Part shown: positions 18,901 through 25,806 of the stretch, in pieces
Position numbering within the stretch: position 1 is the first letter of the stretch
Layout of the letters: each line of letters starts with the position of its first letter
NCBI RefSeq assembly: GCF_029335975.1
Contig: NZ_JARJMT020000153.1
Span: 1-34,214 of the forward strand
Direction: 5' to 3'
Length of the DNA stretch: 34,214 bases
From: Tepidimonas sp.
GTDB lineage: Bacteria; Pseudomonadota; Gammaproteobacteria; Burkholderiales; Burkholderiaceae_C
Position numbers and translations under genes: made by a program
The notes under the pieces: model-generated
Seen by the model: only the letters and a program-made list of their open reading frames with translations
Databases searched by the model: none
Told to the model about the DNA's origin: nothing

Positions 18901-19397
18901 GCGTATTCCCCTGGGCTGACCACCTGGGTGACGTGCTGGTAGCCCGCCAGGCCGAGCTGGGCGCGCAAGCGGCCTTCGTCGAGCTTTTGTCCGGTTTTGA
19001 AGGCGAATGTGTAAGCCGCCAAAAAAGACGGGGGCGCCAGCCGATACAGCGCCGTGGTGGCCGGCACCAGGATAACGTCCGCCCCGTCGTCAGCCGCACG
19101 CTGCTGGATGCGCCAGAGCGTGGCCAGTCGTTCCGAGATCAGGTCTTGGTGTGGCGAAAAAGTGTCGTACGGCAGGGTCTCCCAGTCGGGGAACAGCGCA
19201 CAGCGCAGCCCGGGCTCGAAAAACGGTAACTCGGCCAGCAATCGGTGGGCGTCCGCCGCGTCGGCGGTGACGATGGCTGTGGGGCGGCTGGCGGCTTTCT
19301 CGCGCGCGGCCAAAGCAGCCAGGATCAACGCGTCGGCCGACGGTCCAGGGCGCGCCGACTGGAAGCGCTTGCCAGGGGTAAGGCGTGGAAGTTCCAT
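15909..19397 (-). CDS. mfd: Transcription-repair coupling factor
   Basis: ATP-driven translocase that removes RNA polymerase stalled at DNA lesions and recruits UvrA. The 1162-residue length matches the family (E. coli 1148). Domains in order: UvrB-homology region (residues about 1-340), the CarD-like RNA-polymerase-interaction domain (around GDPVVHAQHGIGRYRG), then the superfamily 2 motor with Walker A GDVGFGKTE (near 640-647), DEEH (near 740), and motif VI in LHQLRGRVGRS, and the C-terminal TRCF domain. The ATG at 19397 is preferred because MELPRLTPGKR leads directly into the conserved fold; ATGs at 19409 and 19427 are alternatives. It is co-transcribed with the YitT gene. Confidence 0.96.
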   Translation of the reverse strand: MELPRLTPGKRFQSARPGPSADALILAALAAREKAASRPTAIVTADAADAHRLLAELPFFEPGLRCALFPDWETLPYDTFSPHQDLISERLATLWRIQQRAADDGADVILVPATTALYRLAPPSFLAAYTFAFKTGQKLDEGRLRAQLGLAGYQHVTQVVSPGEYAVRGGLIDLFPMGSPMPYRVDLFDDEIDSIRTFDPDTQRSLYPVPEVRLLPGREFPMDEAARARFRARWRELLEGDPSKSRLYKDIGNGVAAAGIEYYLPLFFDETATVFDYLGPDATLVWHGDLDEAFQRFWQDTRERYRLAQGDPERPALPPETLFLDAEGFYARAKSHAQWALRPATAAQALTAWSGVIDALPDLTVQRGADDPLQRLHAHLRRSAARVLILAESDGRRESLRDFLRANRLDPPVFDDLAAFRASTEPVGIATGPLAAGFAWPEVGIELVTETELFATGPTVRRRRKQEQVSDVEALIKDLSELQLGDPVVHAQHGIGRYRGLVNLDLGEKTPDGAPALQEFLHLEYAQGATLYVPVSQLHLISRYTGVSAEEAPLHRLGSGQWDKARRKAAEQIRDTAAELLDVYARRAAREGHAFRFNAKDYEAFANDFGFEETPDQRAAIHAVIQDMISPRPMDRLVCGDVGFGKTEVALRAAFIAVTGGKQVAFLAPTTLLAEQHYQTLVDRFARWPVRIAEMSRFRTAKEIAAALKGLADGTIDIVVGTHKLLSDKTQFKNLGLLIIDEEHRFGVRHKEAIKALRAEVDVLTLTATPIPRTLGMALEGLRDLSVIATAPQRRLAIKTFVREENPGVIREAVLRELKRGGQVYFLHNEVETIENRRLKLEQLLPEARIGIAHGQMPERELERVMRDFVAQRFNLLLCSTINETGNDVPTAHTIVISRADKFGLAQLHQLRGRVGRSHHQAYAYLLVPDMQGLTKQAAQRLEAIQQMEELGSGFYLAMHDLEIRGAGEVLGESQSGNMMEVGFQLYNEMLAEAVRSLREGKEPDLLKPLAATIDINLHAPALLPQDYCGDVHLRLSFYKKLATAKTNEQIDALVEEIVDRFGKLPPPAHNLIDVHRLRVLASRYGVVKIDAAPSHVLISFRPNPPVDPMRIIELVQKNRQVKLAGNDRLKIERALPEPAARTQLVRDVLRSLGQPLATETA

Positions 19398-19407
19398 GAG
19401 AGGCCGC

Positions 19408-19439
19408 ATTCTAGAATCCACGGCCATTCTGGATATCAA
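19408..19439 (-). promoter_or_regulatory. Candidate mfd promoter straddling the mini-element end
   Basis: On the minus strand TTGATA (19439-19434) and TAGAAT (19413-19408) resemble -35 and -10 hexamers, but they are 20 bases apart, longer than optimal. The first two bases of TTGATA belong to the inserted TnpB-derived element and the rest to the flank. The ATG follows the -10 after ten bases. Confidence 0.3.
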
Positions 19440-19679
19440 CCCCCCTGCCCGGAAGGGGGGAGCTTGTCCCTGTAGGGCGGAGCCCGCTGTTGCGGTTCCG
19501 AGACGTGAGGCGCGTTGACGAGCCCCCAGGCCCTGGGACGGATGTTGCGGGCCGCGTTCACATTCGCGCGGTCGGCCTGTCTGCAGGCCACGCAGCGAAA
19601 CCCGGCACATGACTTTTGTATCTTGTATCCTTCACGAGCAGGAACCATTCGCCGTCCTTGCGACGAGCGAGATCACACT
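19436..19679 (-). pseudogene. TnpB fragment, copy 1 (C-terminal part only)
   Basis: The minus strand encodes the tail of an IS200/IS605-type TnpB: GFRCVACRQADRANVNAARNIR, which contains the second CxxC of the zinc finger and the RuvC-III Asp in the ANVNAARNI motif. Just before it, in another frame, is CDLARRKDGEWFLLV, which belongs to the middle of an intact TnpB. The catalytic RuvC-I and -II parts between them are missing, so the protein cannot be active. It ends with a tail of about 30 residues, a CCCCCC/GGGGGG hairpin and a TGA created partly by the flank. The same junction occurs in copy 2. The other side is cut at 19678, next to a recombinase relic. Confidence 0.8.
19438..19678 (-). repeat. 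Direct repeat copy 1 (TnpB-derived mini-element)
   Basis: About 241 bases matching 20932-21173 at roughly 90-95 percent by eye, in the same orientation. The outer end is a CCCCCC...GGGGGG palindrome around 19440-19458, as found at the right end of IS200/IS605 elements. Homology stops sharply at AACCCCCC on one side and GATCACAC on the other. Confidence 0.85.
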
Positions 19680-19689
19680 GAGAGAAAAC

Positions 19690-19873
19690 GCCGCCGCGGG
19701 CCGCCTTTGAGGTTGTCCGCTGGCCGGGATAACGGACACACCGAGGTTCTTGGCATGTCCTTAGCAGACACGCCGCTGGCCAGCAGCTTCTGGGCGGATT
19801 CGATCTTGCGCTCGGGTGGATTGGGACGGCAGCGTCGTGGTGCCGCTTCCGATAATCGTCTGAGCCTGTGCAT
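19690..19873 (-). pseudogene. Serine recombinase (resolvase) C-terminal remnant
   Basis: The minus strand reads ERKIESAQKLLASGVSAKD, the typical start of the C-terminal helix-turn-helix of Tn3-type resolvases. After that a frameshift occurs: shifting one frame gives AKNLGVSV followed by IPAS, where an intact protein would have the rest of the recognition helix. The catalytic N-terminal domain is absent. The upstream stretch to 19976 (minus) is open in another frame, but I do not recognise it. Confidence 0.6.
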
Positions 19874-19996
19874 TCGGCTTTCCCGCTAGCTCGGCCATCC
19901 GCTCGTACATCGAGGCCGACTTGCCAGAGCGCGGCTCATATGTGGACGGAGCGAACCTTGCACAGAGGTCGAACATCGGCGACTTGTTGTCTTTGG

Positions 19997-20383
19997 TTAT
20001 GGCTCCGTTCCTTGATCCTTACGGTCTTCATGGTTGGCATCATGGCGCATGGCGGACAACTGCTTGAGCAACGCCGGCAGCCATTCGTGTACCGTCTCCC
20101 AAACTACATCGAGGTTGATGTCGAAATAACCGTGGGCCATTCGATTGCGCATATTTCGCATGCTGCGCCACGGTATCTCGGGGTGCGCCTGCGTGAACTC
20201 GGCGTAGCCGTCCATCACCTTCGTGGCCGCCTCGCCGATGATGATGAAGTTCATGATGACGGCTTGTTGGGTACGCTTGTCAGCGAGGAAATCATCTTTG
20301 CCCAGACCCTCCACGAAGCTGCATGCATCTGCTGCGGCTTGTCGTATGTGCTCGATGTAATCAGGAAGACGGCTCTCACTCAT
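19997..20383 (-). CDS. hepT: HepT-like HEPN ribonuclease toxin
   Basis: A 128-residue all-alpha HEPN-family protein. The catalytic R-x4-H-x-Y motif is present as RNRMAHGY (Arg79, His84, Tyr86). The FIIIGEAATKV segment is another family landmark. HepT toxins cut RNA and are silenced by the partner MntA, which adds AMP groups to the motif tyrosine. The ATG overlaps the stop of mntA as ATGA, so the two are coupled with the antitoxin first. The gene is intact although everything mobile around it is decayed. Confidence 0.9.
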   Translation of the reverse strand: MSESRLPDYIEHIRQAAADACSFVEGLGKDDFLADKRTQQAVIMNFIIIGEAATKVMDGYAEFTQAHPEIPWRSMRNMRNRMAHGYFDINLDVVWETVHEWLPALLKQLSAMRHDANHEDRKDQGTEP

Positions 20384-20670
20384 AACGGTTGCGCCTCCGC
20401 CAGCACCTTGGCTCGGAACTTCGTCGGCAAATCGTCGGGCGTCAGCAAATCGACGCGAACACCGAGTAGCGATTGCAGCTCCTCTTGCAAATCGCCCAGA
20501 TCCAATAACGTGGCGCCAGGCAGCGCATCGACCAACAGATCGAGGTCGCTGCCTTCCCGGTCAGTGCCATGCAACACTGAACCAAAGATGCGCGGATTCG
20601 CCGCGTGAAAGCGGCTTACCGCTTCACGGACGGCGATTCGCTTGAGGTCAAGCGCGAGCGAGGGTCTCAC
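20380..20670 (-). CDS. mntA: MntA-like nucleotidyltransferase antitoxin
   Basis: Minimal nucleotidyltransferase of 96 residues with the motif GSVLHGTDREGSDLDLLVD: Gly30-Ser31 and the catalytic Asp42 and Asp44, plus a later Asp74 in RVDLL as the likely third carboxylate. MntA AMPylates HepT and neutralises it. The start is taken as GTG at 20670 (VRPSLALDLKRIAV), preceded by AAGG six bases upstream. This gives the usual family length, while the ATG at 20730 would add 20 residues without family character. It is the first gene of the mntA-hepT pair. Confidence 0.9.
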   Translation of the reverse strand: MRPSLALDLKRIAVREAVSRFHAANPRIFGSVLHGTDREGSDLDLLVDALPGATLLDLGDLQEELQSLLGVRVDLLTPDDLPTKFRAKVLAEAQPL

Positions 20671-20929
20671 GGTGCGCCTTGCCGTATCGAAGCCTATTGC
20701 AATGGTGAGAGATCGAGAATAACATTTCAAGAACCATTTTCGAGAATCGCAACGCCTTGATTGAGCGTGATACGTCGGTGGTCTGGTGCGGCCTCTCGAA
20801 ATCCCTCGTTTTCAAGACTTAGGAGACGGCATGCCGCACCGTCCGATCCTATCCGCCACCAAGCGAGCAAGCAAGCCTACCGTTGCCACCCGATACCGAA
20901 GATGAACTCATCCGGCGATATGCCTTCGG
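20671..20929. other. Non-coding stretch upstream of mntA
   Basis: No gene is recognised here. Base composition is more AT-rich than the chromosome on either side, which suggests acquired DNA. An 8-base inverted repeat, GGTGCGGC (20785-20792) and GCCGCACC (20833-20840), lies within it. The 60-90 bases next to mntA contain several AT-rich stretches that could hold its promoter, but no clear -35/-10 pair stands out. Confidence 0.5.
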
Positions 20930-21460
20930 TTAACCCCCCAGCCCGGAAGGGGGGAGCTCGTCCCTGTACGGCGGAGCCCGCGGTTGCGGTTCCGAGACGT
21001 GAGGTGCGTTGACGAGCGCCCTGGCCCTGGAACGGATGTTGCGGGCCGCGTTCACATCCGCGCGGTCGGCCTGTCTGCAGGCCGCGCAGCGAAACCCGGC
21101 ATATGACTTTTGTATCTTGTATCCTTCACGAGAAGGATACCGGTTGCCGTCCTTGCGACGAGCGAGATCACACGGTCCCTTGGCGGCGGTACACCACACG
21201 CACTGGCCCCTTGGAATTCATCAGGGGCTGGTCGCGGGGAACGGCCGCGAACGGACGGAAACGGGGACGCCTGGTCTCGTCGCGCTTGTAGGCTTCGCAA
21301 GCCTGCGCGATACAGCGCACCGCCGTCTGCGCAGACAGCGAGAACCGTTCGCGCAAGGCGGCATCGTCGCATTTCTGAATCGTGACGGCGCGTATGGTCG
21401 CCCAAGGACGCAAACCTGATCGGGCGTTGGCAACCGTTGCGTATGCAGCGCCAGTTTCAT
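20930..21460 (-). pseudogene. TnpB remnant, copy 2 (N- and C-terminal parts, interior deleted)
   Basis: Starting at an ATG at 21460 the minus strand reads [15 protein letters not shown], a TnpB N-terminus. After a frame change comes RERFSLSAQTAVRCIAQACEAYKRDETRRPRFRP, the N-terminal helical region of TnpB, up to DQPLMNSKG. The sequence then jumps to KGPCDLARRKDG and, across a second junction, to GYKIQKSYAGFRCAACRQADRADVNAARNIR at the C-terminus. About 530 bases remain of an expected gene of roughly 1.1-1.2 kb. RuvC-I, RuvC-II and half of the zinc finger are gone. The stop TAA is formed with flanking bases. Confidence 0.82.
20932..21173 (-). repeat. Direct repeat copy 2 (TnpB-derived mini-element)
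   Basis: About 242 bases matching 19438-19678 in the same orientation, including the terminal CCCCCC...GGGGGG palindrome and the internal deletion junction. A single-base length difference near 21133-21145 changes the reading frame across the junction. The two copies flank the resolvase relic and the hepT-mntA pair. Confidence 0.85.
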
Positions 21461-21504
21461 AATCCGCATTACAGACAAAATGCTTCCATCTTGCAATGCT
21501 GTCA

Positions 21505-21521
21505 CGACCGCCATGCGGTCG
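21505..21521. other. Perfect short hairpin, possible left end of the TnpB element
   Basis: CGACCGC (21505-21511) and GCGGTCG (21515-21521) form a 7-base-pair stem with a 3-base loop, 45 bases before the remnant tnpB start on the minus strand. IS200/IS605 elements carry a subterminal hairpin near their left end, so this may mark it. It could also be a regulatory hairpin upstream of ispDF. Confidence 0.4.
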
Positions 21522-21614
21522 GCGCTATCCCTCCCCGGTCTGCAGGACGCAGCCGCTTGCCCAGACAGGGTTAACAGTCCGAATACCTCGCGTCTGGCGC
21601 CCAGCCAGGTCTGG

Positions 21615-22820
21615 ATGCCATGGCCCTCGGACGCACAAGGTCCGTCGCGCTGCTATGCGCTGGTTCCGGCGGCTGGCAGCGGTAGCCGAGCGGGCCTGAG
21701 CACGCCCAAGCAATACCACGTGATTGCGCGGCGTCGGGTGATCGATCACACGCTGGCCGCCCTGACGGCGGTGATGGATCTGGTCGGCATCGGGGTGGTG
21801 CTGGCACCGCTCGACAATACCCCGGTCAGCCAGGATGTGAGGGTCCGCACCTGGCGCGTGGGGGGCGCTACCCGCGCCGAGAGCGTGCTCAACGGCTTGG
21901 TGGCGCTGGCCCAAGCGGGTGCGCGCGATCACGATTGGGTATTGGTGCATGATGCGGCGCGTTGTCTGGTGCAGCCGGCAGACATCCAGGCCCTGATCGA
22001 CGCCTGTCGCGACGACCCCGTGGGCGGACTGCTTGCGGTGCCGTTGGCGGATACGCTGAAGGAGGAGGGTCCCGACGGTGGTGTCGAACGGACCCTGCCG
22101 CGAGAGGGCAAATGGCTGGCGCAGACCCCGCAGATGTTTCGCTTGGGGGCTTTGCGCGACGCCCTTTTGGCCCACCGCGACACGGGTTTTTCCGGGATCA
22201 CGGACGAGGCCAGCGCTCTGGAGCGCCGTGGCGCTCGCCCGCGGCTGGTGCGCGGCAGCAGCCACAATTTCAAGCTCACCTACCCGGAGGATTTTGTCGT
22301 GGCTCAGGCTCTGCTGACCGAAGCCGAAGCACCGGCTTGGCGTATTGGCGAGGGTTGGGATGTCCATGCCCTGGTGCCTGGCCGGCGCCTGGTGCTCGGC
22401 GGGGTGGAGATTCCATTCGACCGCGGCCTGCTGGGCCACTCCGACGCCGATGCGCTGCTGCACGCCATCACAGACGCGCTGTTGGGCGCGGCGGGTTTGG
22501 GCGACATTGGCGCCTGGTTTCCCGATACGGACGAGCGCTTGCGCGGTGCGGATTCGGTGCAGTTGTTGGCCGAGGCCCATGCCGCCGTTCGTGAACGGGG
22601 GTGGCAGCTGGTCAATGTCGATGCCACCGTCATTGCTCAGGCGCCGCGTCTGGGCCCCTATCGCGCCGCCATGCAGGCCCAGATCGCCGCTTGTTTGGAC
22701 TTGCCGCCACAGGCCGTCAACGTCAAAGCCAAGACCGCCGAACGGCTGGGGCCCGCGGGCCAGGGTTTGTGCATCGAGGCGCGCGCGGTGGCGCTGTTGC
22801 AGCGCGCGCCGCGCGCCTGA
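21615..22820 (+). CDS. ispDF: Bifunctional IspD/IspF (MEP pathway) fusion
   Basis: One uninterrupted 401-residue frame holds two enzymes of isoprenoid synthesis. Residues about 10-235 are IspD (2-C-methylerythritol 4-phosphate cytidylyltransferase), with [27 protein letters not shown] and the [11 protein letters not shown] segment. Residues about 242-401 are IspF (MECDP synthase), with metal ligands in GWDVHAL and [28 protein letters not shown], and the C-terminal [12 protein letters not shown]. The join is a short linker near residues 235-241. The ATG at 21615 has AGGT just upstream and starts close to the IspD fold. Fusions are classic in alpha- and epsilonproteobacteria; in betaproteobacteria the genes are more often separate neighbours. 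Divergent from mfd apart from the inserted island. Confidence 0.94.
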   Translation: MPWPSDAQGPSRCYALVPAAGSGSRAGLSTPKQYHVIARRRVIDHTLAALTAVMDLVGIGVVLAPLDNTPVSQDVRVRTWRVGGATRAESVLNGLVALAQAGARDHDWVLVHDAARCLVQPADIQALIDACRDDPVGGLLAVPLADTLKEEGPDGGVERTLPREGKWLAQTPQMFRLGALRDALLAHRDTGFSGITDEASALERRGARPRLVRGSSHNFKLTYPEDFVVAQALLTEAEAPAWRIGEGWDVHALVPGRRLVLGGVEIPFDRGLLGHSDADALLHAITDALLGAAGLGDIGAWFPDTDERLRGADSVQLLAEAHAAVRERGWQLVNVDATVIAQAPRLGPYRAAMQAQIAACLDLPPQAVNVKAKTAERLGPAGQGLCIEARAVALLQRAPRA

Positions 22821-22848
22821 AGCCGCTGCTGCTGCGGGCGCAAACGGC

Positions 22849-24150
22849 TCAAGCTGGCCGCAGCCGCAGCGTCACCGATAGCCCCCCCCCATCGGCATTA
22901 CGGATATGGCAGTCGCCCCCCATGCGCTCCAGCGCACGCCGCACGATCGCCAGGCCCAGGCCGCTGCCCGGGGCGGTACGAGCGCTTTCTGCGCGAAAGA
23001 AGGGATCCGTCAGCCGTGGCAGCGCCTGCGGTGTGGTGCCCGGACCATGGTCGCGCAGCGCGAGCTCGATCCATTCGCCCCGCCGCGCGACCTGGATATC
23101 GATACGCACTCGGCCATCGGCGCTGCGGCCATGCCGCGTCGCGTTCTCGAATAGGTTGGTCAGTACACGCTGCAAGGCCGCAGCGTCTGCCATGGCGTGC
23201 AACCCTTCTGGGGCGTGCATGCGCAGCTCGACGTCGTCGCGCTGGCGATAGGGGGCGGCAGCCCGCTGCAGCGCAGCGGTGATCGGTGTGGCCTGCAGGC
23301 AGGCGGGCTGCTCACGTGCGTAATCCAGAAACTGACCGATGATGGTGTCCACGTCTGTCAAATCATCGACCATCCGGGCTCGCGTAGTAGCGTCTGGCAC
23401 CCCCATTTCGATTTCCAGTCGCAGCCGTGCCAGCGGCGTGCGCAGGTCATGCGAGATGCCCGCGAGCATCAGGCGCCGGTCCGCCTCGGCACGGGCGAGC
23501 TGCTCGGCCATGCGGTTGAAGGCCCGGTTGACACCCGCGATTTCACGCGTGGGCAGGGCGTCGTCCAGCCGTGCGCCGTCGAAATCACCGTCGCGCACCC
23601 GCGCAGCGGCCTGCGCGAGTCGTTGCAGGGGCTGGTTGATCAAGCGCGTGATTGCCGCCGCGCCAACCATCGACAATCCAAACGCCGTCGCCAACCAGGC
23701 CAGCCAAGTACGCCCGCGCACAGTGTCCAGCCGCGATGGATCGGCCAGCAGCCAGTACTTCTCCCCCTCGATGGCAAAGCCGATCCACAACCCATCGAAT
23801 CCATTGACCTCGCGCGCCACGATCGTTCCGGGGCCCAGGCGTTCGACCAGGGCCGAGGCGACCCGGTGACCAGCCGAGTCGGCCTCAAAGGGGGTGTAGG
23901 TGTCGTGTGCGTCGCGCACCGCAATTCGCACATTTTCCTCGTCCACCAGGGTCTTGACCAACGCCACGCGGGCGATGGGGTCGGTGTAGATGAGGGCCGC
24001 ACGCGTCAAATTGACCAGCGACGCCAAGGCTTGGGCACTCTGCAGGGCACGGGGCTCTTGCTCCAGTGTGCGAAAGGTCTGAAACCACGCCAGCACGCTG
24101 AGCAGCAACAAGCCCGACAGCAGCAGAAAATTGCGCCAAAACAGGCTCAT
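22849..24150 (-). CDS. envZ: EnvZ/RisS-like sensor histidine kinase
   Basis: Inner-membrane sensor kinase of 433 residues: first helix at about 7-25, a periplasmic domain of about 120 residues, a second helix at about 149-170, a HAMP linker, the dimerisation/phosphoacceptor helix with His234 in GISHDLRTPLARLRLEIEM, and the ATPase domain with NLFENATRHG (N box), DHGPG (G1) and GSGLGLAIV (G2). It is the partner of the OmpR-type regulator, whose stop overlaps this ATG as TGATG. In Bordetella the equivalent pair is RisA/RisS. The stimulus cannot be told from sequence. Confidence 0.9.
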   Translation of the reverse strand: MSLFWRNFLLLSGLLLLSVLAWFQTFRTLEQEPRALQSAQALASLVNLTRAALIYTDPIARVALVKTLVDEENVRIAVRDAHDTYTPFEADSAGHRVASALVERLGPGTIVAREVNGFDGLWIGFAIEGEKYWLLADPSRLDTVRGRTWLAWLATAFGLSMVGAAAITRLINQPLQRLAQAAARVRDGDFDGARLDDALPTREIAGVNRAFNRMAEQLARAEADRRLMLAGISHDLRTPLARLRLEIEMGVPDATTRARMVDDLTDVDTIIGQFLDYAREQPACLQATPITAALQRAAAPYRQRDDVELRMHAPEGLHAMADAAALQRVLTNLFENATRHGRSADGRVRIDIQVARRGEWIELALRDHGPGTTPQALPRLTDPFFRAESARTAPGSGLGLAIVRRALERMGGDCHIRNADGGGLSVTLRLRPA

Positions 24151-24869
24151 CAGTCGTCCGGCACGAACATGTAACCCACCCCCCAGACCGTCTGAATGTA
24201 GCGCGGGTTGGCAGGATCGGGCTCGATCAGCTTGCGCAGGCGCGAAACCTGTACATCCAGGCTGCGATCGAAGGGCTCGAACTCCCGCCCGCGCGCCAGT
24301 TGCGCCAGCTTGTCGCGCGACATGGGCTGGCGCGGGTGGCGCACGAGCGCCTTGAGCATGGCAAACTCGCCCGTCGTCAGCGGCACTTCGGCGCCGTTGC
24401 GGGTGAGGATGCGCTGGCCCAGATCAAACACGAACGGACCAAAGTGCACCATCGCCTTGTCTGCAGCAGCGGCTCCCGGGGCCTCGGGGTGGGGGCGGCG
24501 GCGCAGGACGGCATGGATGCGCGCCAGCAGCTCGCGCGGATTGAACGGCTTGGGCAGATAGTCGTCGGCGCCCAGCTCGAGGCCGACGATGAGATCGACG
24601 TCCTCGCCCTTGGCGGTGAGCATGATGATCGGTGTGCGGTTACCGCTGGCACGCAGGCGCCGGCAGATGGACAGCCCGTCCTCGCCCGGCAGCATCAGGT
24701 CGAGCACGATCAGGTCCACCGGGTCGCGCAGCAGCAGGCGGTCCAGGCGCTGGCCGTTTTCGGCCAGCAGCACCTCGAAGCCCTCCTGGCTCAGGTAACG
24801 GTGCAACAGTTCGCGGATACGGGCATCGTCGTCGACGATCACGAGGCGGTCCGGGCGGCGCGTATTCAT
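24150..24869 (-). CDS. ompR: OmpR family response regulator
   Basis: A 239-residue two-domain regulator. The receiver has the acidic pocket Asp13-Asp15, the phosphoacceptor Asp57 in LIVLDLMLPGEDG, Thr85 and Lys107 in DDYLPKPF. The C-terminal winged helix (residues about 140-235) has RSLDVQVSRLRKLIEPDPANPRYIQTVWGVGYMF, very close to OmpR. It precedes and overlaps its kinase gene. CACAAT lies six bases before the ATG, suggesting its own promoter even though bdhA lies 96 bases upstream on the same strand. Confidence 0.92.
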   Translation of the reverse strand: MNTRRPDRLVIVDDDARIRELLHRYLSQEGFEVLLAENGQRLDRLLLRDPVDLIVLDLMLPGEDGLSICRRLRASGNRTPIIMLTAKGEDVDLIVGLELGADDYLPKPFNPRELLARIHAVLRRRPHPEAPGAAAADKAMVHFGPFVFDLGQRILTRNGAEVPLTTGEFAMLKALVRHPRQPMSRDKLAQLARGREFEPFDRSLDVQVSRLRKLIEPDPANPRYIQTVWGVGYMFVPDD

Positions 24870-24875
24870 GCAGGC

Positions 24876-24881
24876 ATTGTG
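24876..24881 (-). promoter_or_regulatory. Candidate -10 element for ompR-envZ
   Basis: CACAAT on the minus strand followed by six bases (GCCTGC) and the ATG. The arrangement is the same as in front of the thioredoxin gene. The -35 region is not clear; a T-rich run lies about ten bases further upstream. Confidence 0.35.
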
Positions 24882-24965
24882 GCGCGAAAAAACCCGCAGT
24901 GACCATGCCGGCCAGCGGATCGAATCAGCCGGATTGTGGCGCTGCCGCTGCAGTGCCCCAGCGCG

Positions 24966-25736
24966 TCACTGCGCAACCCAGCCGCCGTCCATGTTCCAGG
25001 CGGCACCGCGCACATTGTTGGCTGCCGGCGAGCAGAAAAACACCGCGAGTTCACCCAATTCCTCGGGCGTGGTGAACTGCATCGAGGGCTCCTTTTCCCC
25101 TAGCAGCAGCCGCGTCGCCTCCTCGTTGCTGACGCCCAATGCCGCGGCCTTGGCATCGACCTGCTTTTGTACCAACGGCGTCAGCACCCAGCCCGGGCAG
25201 ATGGCATTGCAAGTGACGCCGGTGGTCGCCGTCTCCAGCGCCACGACTTTGGTCAGTCCGACGATGCCATGTTTGGCGGCGACGTAGGCGGACTTTTGCG
25301 CCGACGCCACCAGGCCGTGCACCGACGCAATATTGATGATACGCCCCCAGTTGGCAGCCTTCATGGCGGGCAGCGCCAGCCGGGTGGTATGGAAGGCGCT
25401 GCTCAGATTGATTGCGATGATGGCGTCCCAGCGCTCGGGCGGGAAATCCTCGATCGCCGCTACGTGCTGAATGCCGGCATTGTTGACCAGGATGTCCACG
25501 CGGCCGAAGCGTTCGGCGGCGGCGCGCATCATATCCTCGATCTCGGCTGGGCGACTCATGTCGGCGCCGTGGTAGAACACGTCTGCGCCCAAAGCGCTGA
25601 TTTCCGCCCGCGCCCCATCGACATCGCCGAAACCGTTGAGGACGATGTTGGCCCCTTGGCGGGCCAGGGCCTTGGCGATGCCCAGCCCAATGCCGCTGGT
25701 GGATCCGGTGACGAGGGCCGTCTTGTGCTCTAGCAT
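24966..25736 (-). CDS. bdhA: 3-hydroxybutyrate dehydrogenase (SDR family)
   Basis: NAD-dependent short-chain dehydrogenase that interconverts D-3-hydroxybutyrate and acetoacetate, used in breakdown of stored poly-3-hydroxybutyrate. The 256-residue protein has TGSTSGIG (residues 10-17) for cofactor binding, NNAG (85-88), and the catalytic Ser138, Tyr151 and Lys155. The stretches GIQHVAAIEDFPPERWD, ASVHGLVAS and ICPGWVLTPLVQKQ are typical of BdhA rather than generic SDRs. The ATG at 25736 follows GGGAG with suitable spacing. An upstream in-frame start at 25790 lacks family support. Confidence 0.9.
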   Translation of the reverse strand: MLEHKTALVTGSTSGIGLGIAKALARQGANIVLNGFGDVDGARAEISALGADVFYHGADMSRPAEIEDMMRAAAERFGRVDILVNNAGIQHVAAIEDFPPERWDAIIAINLSSAFHTTRLALPAMKAANWGRIINIASVHGLVASAQKSAYVAAKHGIVGLTKVVALETATTGVTCNAICPGWVLTPLVQKQVDAKAAALGVSNEEATRLLLGEKEPSMQFTTPEELGELAVFFCSPAANNVRGAAWNMDGGWVAQ

Positions 25737-25806
25737 GATGAGCGCTCCCATTCCTTTACGATGTGGTGATCGACGTCGACGAAGCTGCACGAATTATCCG
25801 CTACAC

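Noticed and set aside
19515-19889. Plus-strand frame across the TnpB fragment and recombinase relic
   Set aside because: No recognisable domain; the minus strand carries TnpB and resolvase motifs.
20761-21012. 83-residue plus-strand frame in the gap upstream of mntA
   Set aside because: No ribosome-binding site or family resemblance, and its end runs into the TnpB remnant.
19438-21173. CRISPR array or composite transposon formed by the two 242-base direct repeats
   Set aside because: Only two long repeats with a 1.25-kb gene-bearing interval, so not CRISPR; the repeats are same-orientation transposon remnants without active transposase, so composite transposition is not supported.
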